Below, piece after piece: positions 21,239-28,643 of a stretch of 64,000 bases of DNA. A model generated the notes under the pieces. The model had not been told where the DNA came from, searched no databases, and saw only the letters and a list, made by a program, of their open reading frames with translations. Position 1 is the first letter of the stretch. Every line of letters starts with the position of its first letter. Location: the NCBI RefSeq assembly GCF_003097355.1, contig NZ_PYUI01000017.1, forward strand, positions 1-64,000, written 5' to 3'. The stretch comes from Arthrobacter sp. H-02-3. Lineage in GTDB: Bacteria > Actinomycetota > Actinomycetes > Actinomycetales > Micrococcaceae. Position numbers and translations under genes: made by a program.

Positions 21239-22204
21239 ATGATGCACGCTATCGTCGCCCGCCGGTCAGGGGGCCCCGAGGTCCTGGAACTCGACGAAAC
21301 AGCCCGTCCCGTTCCCGGACCGGGCCAGCTTCTGATCAAGGTCGCCGCCGCGGGCGTGAACTTCATCGACACCTACAAGCGCAGCGGCGTCTACAAGGTC
21401 GCCTACCCCTTCACACCCGGCTCCGAAGCCTCGGGGACCGTGGAGGAAGTCGGCGACGGCGTCACCGGATTCGCTCCCGGCGACCGGGTGGCGACGGCGG
21501 AAGGCATCAACTGCTACGCCGGCTATGCCCTCGTCGACGGGGACAAGGCCCTCCCGGTTCCGGACGGTCTGGACGATTTCACCGCCGCCGCCCTGCCGCT
21601 ACAGGGCGTCACAGCCCATTACCTGATCAATTCCACCTTCAAGGTCGAGCCTGACCACACGGTGCTGGTCCACGCCGGCGCCGGTGGTGTCGGGCTCCTC
21701 ATGATCCAACTGCTCAAGGCCAAGGGCGCGCACGTCATCACCACCGTCTCCACGGACGCGAAAGAACAGCTGGCCCGGAACGCCGGGGCAGACCACGTGC
21801 TGCGCTACGACGGATTCGCGGAGCACGTCCGCGACCTGACCAGCGGCACCGGCGCGGACGTGGTGTACGACGGCGTCGGAAAAGACACCTTCGACGGGTC
21901 CCTGGCGTCGCTGCGCATCCGGGGCATGCTGGTCCTCTTCGGCGGAGCCTCCGGCCCGGTCCCGCCGTTCGACCCGCAGCGGCTCAATGCCGGCGGCTCG
22001 CTGTACCTCACGCGGCCCACCATGGGCCACTACCTTCGCGACGCCCGGGAACGCCGCTGGCGCTCGGACGAAGTCTTTGCCGCCGCTGCCGCGGGCAGCC
22101 TCAAGGTCAGGATCGGCGCGCGCTACTCCCTCGCCGAAGCGGCACAGGCCCATGATGACCTCGAACAGCGCCGCACCACGGGCAAAGTCATCCTGGTCCC
22201 CTAA
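21239..22204 (+). CDS. NADPH:quinone oxidoreductase (zeta-crystallin type MDR)
   Basis: Zinc-free medium-chain dehydrogenase/reductase that reduces quinones or enones with NADPH. The GroES-like N-domain includes AAAGVNFIDTYKRSGVY, the quinone-oxidoreductase signature, and the nucleotide loop HAGAGGVGLLMIQL lies near residue 145. There is no catalytic or structural zinc cysteine set. I start at ATG 21239 (321 aa), with AAGGAG 5 bases upstream. The pls-like gene begins 66 bases downstream on the same strand; a functional link is possible but not shown. Confidence 0.93.
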   Translation: MMHAIVARRSGGPEVLELDETARPVPGPGQLLIKVAAAGVNFIDTYKRSGVYKVAYPFTPGSEASGTVEEVGDGVTGFAPGDRVATAEGINCYAGYALVDGDKALPVPDGLDDFTAAALPLQGVTAHYLINSTFKVEPDHTVLVHAGAGGVGLLMIQLLKAKGAHVITTVSTDAKEQLARNAGADHVLRYDGFAEHVRDLTSGTGADVVYDGVGKDTFDGSLASLRIRGMLVLFGGASGPVPPFDPQRLNAGGSLYLTRPTMGHYLRDARERRWRSDEVFAAAAAGSLKVRIGARYSLAEAAQAHDDLEQRRTTGKVILVP

Positions 22205-22270
22205 AGCCGCGCGGGCGCCTAGACCACGCGGCAACACCATCCGTTCATCTCTTGCAGGGACAATGCGCCA

Positions 22271-25200
22271 GTGACCGAGCAACAACTGACCCCGAGTAAA
22301 GCCCCCGACGCCGGTTCGGCACAGCGTGTGGCGGCGGACGACACCACCGTCCACGCGCCCCAACTGCCCGGCGCGCTCTCCGCCCCGCCGGAGCGGACGC
22401 TCATAGACATCCTCCGCACTACTGCCGACCGTTTCCCTGATGCATCCGCCCTCGACGACGGCCACCGCTCGCTCAGTTACGCCCAGCTCATGCACGAAGT
22501 CCGGGCAACCGCGCGGAAACTGCACATGGCCGGACTGGGTGCCGGCGACAAGATCGGCGTCCGGATCCCGTCCGGCACCAATGAGCTCTACATCTCGATC
22601 CTGGCGGTGCTGCTCGTCGGGGCGGCGTACGTCCCGGTCGACGCCGACGACCCCGACGAGCGGGCCAAACTGGTCTTCGGGGAAGCCAGGGTTTCCGGCA
22701 TTCTTCGCGCCGGCGCGAAGATCGTCACGGACAGCAAACACCCCCGGCCGTTCCCCGCGGCCAGGCAGCCGGGCCCCGACGACGACGCGTGGGTTATCTT
22801 CACTTCCGGTTCCACCGGCACTCCCAAGGGCGTTGCCGTCCAGCACCGCTCGGCCGCCGCGTTCGTGGACGCCGAGGCCCGCCTCTTCCTGCAGGATGAT
22901 CCGGTGGGCCCGCAGGACCGGGTGCTGGCAGGATTGTCCGTTGCTTTTGACGCCTCCTGCGAGGAAATGTGGCTCGCATGGCGCAACGGCGCCTGCCTCG
23001 TCCCGGCACCCCGGGCGCTGGTCCGCACCGGGATGGACCTTGGCCCCTGGCTCATCAGCCACGGCATCACAGTGGTATCCACCGTCCCCACGCTCGCCGC
23101 GCTCTGGCCCGTCGAGTCGCTGGAAAGCGTCCGCCTGCTGATCTTCGGCGGGGAAGCGTGTCCGCCGGACCTTGCCGAGCGGCTCGCCGTCGAAGGCCGG
23201 GAAGTATGGAACACCTACGGTCCCACCGAGGCCACCGTGGTCGCGTGTGCCGCGCCGCTCGGCACGCCCGGCCCCATCCGGATCGGCCTGCCGCTGGACG
23301 GCTGGGACCTCGCCGTCGTCGACGCCGATTCGCTCCCGGTCGCCGAAGGCGCGGTGGGCGAACTGATCATCGGCGGCGTCGGGCTGGCCCGGTACCTTGA
23401 CCCGGTCAAGGATGCGGAAAAGTACGCCCCCATGCCGACGCTGGGCTGGGAGCGCGCCTACCGCTCGGGCGACCTCGTCAAGTACGAGGCCGAGGGACTC
23501 ATCTTCCAGGGCCGCGCCGATGAACAGGTCAAGCTCGGCGGCCGCCGGATCGAACTGGGCGAAATCGACGCCGCCCTGCAGTCGCTGCCGGATGTCGCCG
23601 GTGCCGCCGCCGCGGTGCAGACCACGGCGGCGGGCAACCAGATCCTGGTCGGCTACCTTGCCGCCGTGGCTGGCCAGGACATTGACCTCGCCGTCGCGCG
23701 CGAACTGCTGGGCGAGAACCTCCCGGCACCGCTCATCCCGCTCCTGACCCTCGTCGATTCGCTGCCCACAAAGACCAGCGGCAAAGTGGACCGCCATGCC
23801 CTGCCCTGGCCGCTCAGCGGTACCGGAGCCGTCGAGGCCGAAGGCGCCCCGCTCAACCTGCCCGAGGACGCGCAATGGATCGTGCAGCAGTGGAGCGCCG
23901 TGCTGGGGAGCCCGGTCACGAGCCTGGACGCTGATTTCTTCGCCTACGGCGGCGGCTCGCTGGCAGCCGCGCAGCTCGTGTCCGCCCTGCGCGTGCGCTA
24001 CCCGACCATCACGGTGGCCGATATCTACGCAACCCCCAGGGTAGGCGCGCTGGTGGACACGGCCCGCCAGTCGCTACCCGAGGGCGGGGCCGTTCCCGCA
24101 CAGGAGCGGACCGTCCGGCCCACGGCACGGAGGTCCCAGGCCTTCCAGACGTTCATGGGCGTCCCCCTGCACATCCTCGTCGGCATGCGCTGGCTGACCT
24201 ACCTGATGGCCGCCAACAACCTTCTGGCGGCCTTCGCCGGATTCAGCGCGGCGCCAACAATTTCGTGGTGGTGGGTCCTCGCCTCCTGGCTCGTCTTCGT
24301 CAGCCCCGCCGGGCGGATGATGATCTCCATTGCCGCGGCCCGGATCCTGCTCCGCAACGTCGGGCCCGGAACGTACCCGCGGTCCGGGAAGGTGCACATC
24401 CGGCTCTGGCTCGCCGAGCAGATCCAGGACCTTGCCGGCGCTATCAGCCTGGCCAGCGCGCCGTGGGTCCCTTACTACGCAAAAGCCCTGGGCGCCAAGA
24501 TCGGCGAGAACGTCCAACTGCATTCCCTCCCGCCCGTCACCGGGCTGCTGACCCTCGGAGCCGGGTCCAACATCGAACCTGAAGTTGATCTATCCGGCTG
24601 GTGGATCGACGGCGACCTCGTCCACATCGGCGCCATCAGAATTGGCCCCGGCGCAAGCGTCGGGGCGCGCAGCACACTCATGCCGGGAGCCATCGTGGGC
24701 GCAGGAGCGCAGGTGGAGCCGGGCTCCGCAGTCATGGGGAAGGTCAAAGCCGGCCAGCTGGTGGCAGGGTCACCGGCCGAGCGACGCGGCAAGGCCCGGC
24801 ACTCGTGGCCGGAATCCCCGGCCGAGCACCGGCTGATCGGCCGGCTGTGGTTTGCCGGGTTCGCCGCGGCATCAGCTGTGCTGGCTCTTATCCCCTACGC
24901 CTCCGCCGCCGTTGCGGCCTTTGTGATGTTCTCGTTCATCAAGGGGCACTCCTCGTTGTCCGCAGCCCTGCCCGGACTTGTGCTCTCCATCCCCCTGGCG
25001 GCACTCGTGTGGTTCCTGACCAACCTGTTGCTGATACTTGCCACCACACGGCTCCTCAGCATCGGCCTCGCCGAGGGCTACTACCGTGTCCGCAGCCGGA
25101 TCGGATGGCAGGTGTGGGCGACCGAGCGGGTGCTGGACCTGGCCCGGGATCTGCTGTTCCCGATCTACGCCAGCCTCTTCACCCCTGTCTGGCTCCGGCT

Positions 25201-26251
25201 TCTCGGCGCGAAGATCGGCCGCAACGTGGAAGCCTCCACGGTGCTCCTGATCCCCCGCATGACCACTGTGGGAGAAGGCGCGTTCCTGGCCGACGACACC
25301 ATGGTGGCGTCCTACGAACTCGACGGCGGCTGGATGCGGATTGCGCCGGCAAAGATCGGCAAGCGGTCCTTCCTGGGCAACTCGGGCATGACGGCAGCCG
25401 GCCGCAACGTGCCCAAGAACTCCCTCGTGGCGGTCCTCTCCGCGACCCCGGCCAAGGCGAAGTCCGGGACGTCGTGGCTCGGCAGCCCGCCCGTGCGGCT
25501 GCGGCGCACCGCCATCGCCTCCGACGACACCCGGACCTACCAGCCGCCCCGGCGGCTGAAGGTCGCGCGCACCCTGTGGGAGCTGTGCCGGTTCGTCCCG
25601 GTCATGCTCACGGTCGCGATCGCCGTCGCCGTGATGCTGGCATTTGACGCGATCGCAACCATCTTCAACTATGGCATCGCCGCCGTCCTGGGCGGGGTGG
25701 TGATCCTGCTGGCCGGTGCCACGGCCGCAGGTAGTGCGGTGGCGGCCAAATGGCTGCTCGTCGGCCGTATCCGCCCCGGTGAACACCCGCTCTGGAGCTC
25801 CTTCATTTGGCGGAACGAAGTGGTGGACACCTTCATTGAGATGGTCAGCGCCCCGTGGTTCGCGCGCGCGGCCACAGGCACACCGGCGCTGGTCTGGTGG
25901 CTGCGGGCACTCGGCGCGAAAATCGGCAGGGGAACCTGGTGCGAAAGCTACTGGCTGCCCGAGGCAGACCTCGTGACCCTCGGCAGGAACTCGACCGTCA
26001 ACCGTGGGTGCGTCGTGCAGACCCATCTGTTCCATGACCGCGTCATGAGCATCGACACTGTTACGCTCGATGACGGAGCCACCATGGGACCGCATGGCGT
26101 CATCCTGCCGCAGGCCAGGATCGGGACCGGCGGCACGGTGGGGCCGGCGTCCCTCGTCATGCGGGGCGAAACCGTCCCTGCCGGCACGTACTGGATGGGC
26201 AACCCGGTCAGCCCCTGGGACGGCCCCGCACCGCCCGCCAAGTCCCGGTAG
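22271..26251 (+). CDS. Pls-like NRPS membrane synthetase (NAPAA / poly-basic-amino-acid synthetase)
   Basis: A 1326-residue single-module synthetase. The adenylation domain (about 40-515) has SGSTGTPKG (179-187), NTYGPTE (314-320), YRSGDLV, GRADEQVKLGGRRIELGE and TSGK with Lys505. The carrier domain (about 525-600) has Ser563 in GGGSLAAAQ as phosphopantetheine site. Three repeats of two membrane helices plus a hexapeptide-like soluble domain follow (helices about 635-690, 855-930, 1105-1165; soluble 700-850, 940-1075, 1170-1326). There is no condensation or thioesterase domain. This order and length match epsilon-poly-L-lysine synthetase Pls (about 1319 aa). Pocket residues aligned by eye to GrsA (D227, A228, E231, S270, I291, G293, T315, V323, V324, K505) resemble lysine codes. 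GTG start; M1 peptidase and PPTase genes follow. Confidence 0.88.
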   Translation: MTEQQLTPSKAPDAGSAQRVAADDTTVHAPQLPGALSAPPERTLIDILRTTADRFPDASALDDGHRSLSYAQLMHEVRATARKLHMAGLGAGDKIGVRIPSGTNELYISILAVLLVGAAYVPVDADDPDERAKLVFGEARVSGILRAGAKIVTDSKHPRPFPAARQPGPDDDAWVIFTSGSTGTPKGVAVQHRSAAAFVDAEARLFLQDDPVGPQDRVLAGLSVAFDASCEEMWLAWRNGACLVPAPRALVRTGMDLGPWLISHGITVVSTVPTLAALWPVESLESVRLLIFGGEACPPDLAERLAVEGREVWNTYGPTEATVVACAAPLGTPGPIRIGLPLDGWDLAVVDADSLPVAEGAVGELIIGGVGLARYLDPVKDAEKYAPMPTLGWERAYRSGDLVKYEAEGLIFQGRADEQVKLGGRRIELGEIDAALQSLPDVAGAAAAVQTTAAGNQILVGYLAAVAGQDIDLAVARELLGENLPAPLIPLLTLVDSLPTKTSGKVDRHALPWPLSGTGAVEAEGAPLNLPEDAQWIVQQWSAVLGSPVTSLDADFFAYGGGSLAAAQLVSALRVRYPTITVADIYATPRVGALVDTARQSLPEGGAVPAQERTVRPTARRSQAFQTFMGVPLHILVGMRWLTYLMAANNLLAAFAGFSAAPTISWWWVLASWLVFVSPAGRMMISIAAARILLRNVGPGTYPRSGKVHIRLWLAEQIQDLAGAISLASAPWVPYYAKALGAKIGENVQLHSLPPVTGLLTLGAGSNIEPEVDLSGWWIDGDLVHIGAIRIGPGASVGARSTLMPGAIVGAGAQVEPGSAVMGKVKAGQLVAGSPAERRGKARHSWPESPAEHRLIGRLWFAGFAAASAVLALIPYASAAVAAFVMFSFIKGHSSLSAALPGLVLSIPLAALVWFLTNLLLILATTRLLSIGLAEGYYRVRSRIGWQVWATERVLDLARDLLFPIYASLFTPVWLRLLGAKIGRNVEASTVLLIPRMTTVGEGAFLADDTMVASYELDGGWMRIAPAKIGKRSFLGNSGMTAAGRNVPKNSLVAVLSATPAKAKSGTSWLGSPPVRLRRTAIASDDTRTYQPPRRLKVARTLWELCRFVPVMLTVAIAVAVMLAFDAIATIFNYGIAAVLGGVVILLAGATAAGSAVAAKWLLVGRIRPGEHPLWSSFIWRNEVVDTFIEMVSAPWFARAATGTPALVWWLRALGAKIGRGTWCESYWLPEADLVTLGRNSTVNRGCVVQTHLFHDRVMSIDTVTLDDGATMGPHGVILPQARIGTGGTVGPASLVMRGETVPAGTYWMGNPVSPWDGPAPPAKSR

Positions 26252-26299
26252 GCCCGGCCCGCGTATGTCCGACAGCACCACAATCCGAAGGTCCGTCCA

Positions 26300-27748
26300 T
26301 TGAGTACCAGTGCACCAAGCAGCGGCGCCTCTGCCACCGGCGGGGATACTGCCGGAGAAATCGGCGGGGATATTGCCCGGCAGATCAGCAGGGATACAGC
26401 CAGGGCACCGGCCCGGGTTGTTGGCTCCCCGGACCCCTACATGCCTGGTCACGGGACCCATGCCTACCGGGTCACCCGGTATGAACTCGAGCTGGACTAC
26501 AGGGTCAGCAGCAACCGCCTGAACGGGCGTGCTGTCCTGCACGCCATGACGCAACTTCCGACGTCGGCGATCGTCCTGGACTTGACCGGGCTGCGGGCCA
26601 CCAAGATCCAGCTCGACGGCCGCAAAGTGCGCCGGTTCACCCAGCGGGCCGAGCAGCTCGTCGTATACCCGGAAGTGCCGCTGCTCGCCGATGAGGCCTT
26701 CAGCCTGGATATCCGCTACGAGGGATACCCTGCACCCCGCCGCGGCCTCTGGGGCGAAGTGGGCTGGGAAGAGCTCTCCGATGGCGTGCTGGTGGCTGGC
26801 CAGCCCAACGGCGCGGCTTCCTGGTTCCCGTGCAATGACCACCCGCGGGACAAGGCCAGCTATCGCATCACGGTGACCACCGAGGCGAACTACCGGGCGG
26901 TGTGCAACGGCGTGCTGCTGTCCCGCACCAGCAGGGCCAGCCGCGAGACCTGGGTGTACGAGCAGGCCGAACCCATGGCCACCTACCTCGCAACGGTCCA
27001 GATCGGGCGTTATGAGCTCCTGACGCTCAACGCCGAGCGGCCGTCGGGACACGTTCCCCAGTATGTGGCCGTTCCGGCGTCGCAGGCGGCGGACGCCCGG
27101 ACCGCCCTGGCCCGGCAGCCCGACATGATGCGGACCTTCACCAACTGCTTTGGGCCGTATCCGTTCCCGGAGTACACCGTGGTGGTGACCGGGGACGTGC
27201 TGGAGATCCCGCTGGAGGCACAGACGCTGTCCATCCTGGGTCCCAACCATTTGCGGCAGGACTGGGAGTCGCAGCGGATGGTCGCCCACGAGCTCGCCCA
27301 CCAGTGGTTCGGGAACTCGCTGACGACGGCCACGTGGAAGGACATCTGGCTGCACGAGGGCTTTGCCTGCTATGCCGAATGGCTCTGGTCCGAAGAGGCC
27401 GGCGTGATGTCGGTGGCCGGCCGCGCCCGGGCTGCCTGGCGCAAGCTTTCCGCCCTCCCACAGGACCTGATGGTCGGCGACCCCGGCCCGGAGCTGATGT
27501 TTGACGACCGCGTCTACAAGCGCGGAGCCTTGGCCCTGCACGCACTGCGGGTGCGCTCTGGCGACCTCGCGTTCTTCGCCCTCCTGCATGACTGGACGGA
27601 CCGTTTCCGCTACAGCACCGTGACGACGGCCGACTTCATCCTCACGGCGGCCCGCGCGACGGGCCTCGATGCCGAGGCACTGCTGCACCCGTGGCTCTAC
27701 GAGGACGCCCTCCCACCGCTGCCGCAGTCGGCGCCGCCAACGCCCTGA
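26300..27748 (+). CDS. M1 family zinc aminopeptidase
   Basis: Gluzincin peptidase with the zinc site HELAH (330-334) plus Glu353 in WLHEGFACY, and catalytic-type Tyr406 in VYKRGALAL. The exopeptidase loop normally reading GxMEN is PLEAQT here (304-309), as in short actinobacterial M1 enzymes. Length is 482 aa, so the large C-terminal domain of PepN is missing. No signal peptide is visible. Residues 15-38 are three imperfect 8-residue repeats. The TTG start has AAGG 8 bases upstream and lies 48 bases after the pls-like gene, so the two are probably co-transcribed. Zinc aminopeptidases degrade epsilon-poly-lysine in Streptomyces, so a processing or self-protection role is inferred. Confidence 0.9.
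   Translation: MSTSAPSSGASATGGDTAGEIGGDIARQISRDTARAPARVVGSPDPYMPGHGTHAYRVTRYELELDYRVSSNRLNGRAVLHAMTQLPTSAIVLDLTGLRATKIQLDGRKVRRFTQRAEQLVVYPEVPLLADEAFSLDIRYEGYPAPRRGLWGEVGWEELSDGVLVAGQPNGAASWFPCNDHPRDKASYRITVTTEANYRAVCNGVLLSRTSRASRETWVYEQAEPMATYLATVQIGRYELLTLNAERPSGHVPQYVAVPASQAADARTALARQPDMMRTFTNCFGPYPFPEYTVVVTGDVLEIPLEAQTLSILGPNHLRQDWESQRMVAHELAHQWFGNSLTTATWKDIWLHEGFACYAEWLWSEEAGVMSVAGRARAAWRKLSALPQDLMVGDPGPELMFDDRVYKRGALALHALRVRSGDLAFFALLHDWTDRFRYSTVTTADFILTAARATGLDAEALLHPWLYEDALPPLPQSAPPTP
26342..26413 (+). repeat. three imperfect 24-bp in-frame repeats
   Basis: Three consecutive 24-base units (26342, 26366, 26390), each beginning (G/A)GGGATA, encode GDTAGEIG, GDIARQIS and RDTARAPA near the N-terminus of the M1 peptidase. 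This part precedes the conserved fold and is probably a flexible, length-variable leader. Confidence 0.6.
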
Positions 27749-27826
27749 CGGCCGCCGGCGCCGCAGAAAGGCCTGTCGGAGAAAGACCGGTCGCAGACAC
27801 ACCTGCCGCGTACAGACCGGAAGCGC

Positions 27827-28588
27827 CTAGGGATAGACCGCCACGGCGACGGCGGCCACGAGGTATCCGGGCAGCCCGGCCTCTGCCGGCGGCAGGTCCC
27901 GGAGCCCGGCACGGCCGTTGACGTCCCCCTCCAGCACGTCATCCGGGGCGTCATCGAACACATCCACGGTGTCAGGAGCCGTCTGCAGTCCCGTGCCGGT
28001 CATCTTGAGCCAGGCCTCCTTGCGCGCCCACAGCCGTGCCCGCGCGCGGAACAGCTCGGTGCCGGTCAGGCCCGCGAGGTGTGCGCGTTCCGCCGGGGTC
28101 AGCACTACGGCGTCGAAACCCTCGAAGCCCGTCCTGGCCGGATCCTCAACGTCTATCCCCAGGCGCAGGCCCGGTTCCGGGTCAACGATTCCGGCCAACA
28201 GCGTCCAGCCGGCCGCACGGGAAAGGCTGAGCAGCAACGGCGCCGCTGCTCCCCCGATCAGGTAGCCGGGACGGCCGTGGGAGATCTGCGTGCCGGCGCC
28301 GCAGCGCGGACAGCTGTACCAGGCTGTGAGGGCCGACGCCGGCACACCCAGCAGCCCGGCGGCAAACCTCCGCTGCGCCAGCCGTCCGGCGAGGAAGTCC
28401 TCTCGTGTCCGGGCGGTCATGGCCCATGCCCGGTCCAGCTCCGGTCCGTCCAGAAGGGAACGCGCGTCGCTCTCCAGGAGCGAGGCAGCTGCCGCCGTTG
28501 CCGCGGCTGATGCGGGGTCCAAGGGATCGCCGGAGCTCACGGGCACGCGAAAGGGCGGGCAGGCACGCACAACAAGGTGTGATGCCAT
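27827..28588 (-). CDS. Sfp-type 4'-phosphopantetheinyl transferase
   Basis: Transfers phosphopantetheine from CoA to carrier-protein serines. The 253-residue protein has the Mg2+ motif GIDVED (Asp146, Glu148) and WARKEAWLK (187-195) with the catalytic KE pair. A CPRCG segment and SHGRPGYL upstream match the CxxCG...GKP region of Sfp-group enzymes. Length and motifs indicate a secondary-metabolism enzyme rather than AcpS. It lies convergently 78 bases after the M1 peptidase gene; the obvious local client is Ser563 of the pls-like protein. Confidence 0.92.
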   Translation of the reverse strand: MASHLVVRACPPFRVPVSSGDPLDPASAAATAAAASLLESDARSLLDGPELDRAWAMTARTREDFLAGRLAQRRFAAGLLGVPASALTAWYSCPRCGAGTQISHGRPGYLIGGAAAPLLLSLSRAAGWTLLAGIVDPEPGLRLGIDVEDPARTGFEGFDAVVLTPAERAHLAGLTGTELFRARARLWARKEAWLKMTGTGLQTAPDTVDVFDDAPDDVLEGDVNGRAGLRDLPPAEAGLPGYLVAAVAVAVYP

Positions 28589-28643
28589 GACCCGCCCTTT
28601 CAGCTCGCCAGCGCCGTCGTCAGCTCAGTGCTCAGCGCCGCAG

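Noticed and set aside
21599-23875. 758-aa open frame on the minus strand
   Set aside because: Antisense to the quinone oxidoreductase and the adenylation domain, both of which have clear motifs.
24872-27802. 976-aa open frame on the minus strand
   Set aside because: It lies antisense to the pls-like and M1 genes. Its translation is Gly/Arg/His/Val-rich with no family motif. High GC content gives long empty antisense frames.
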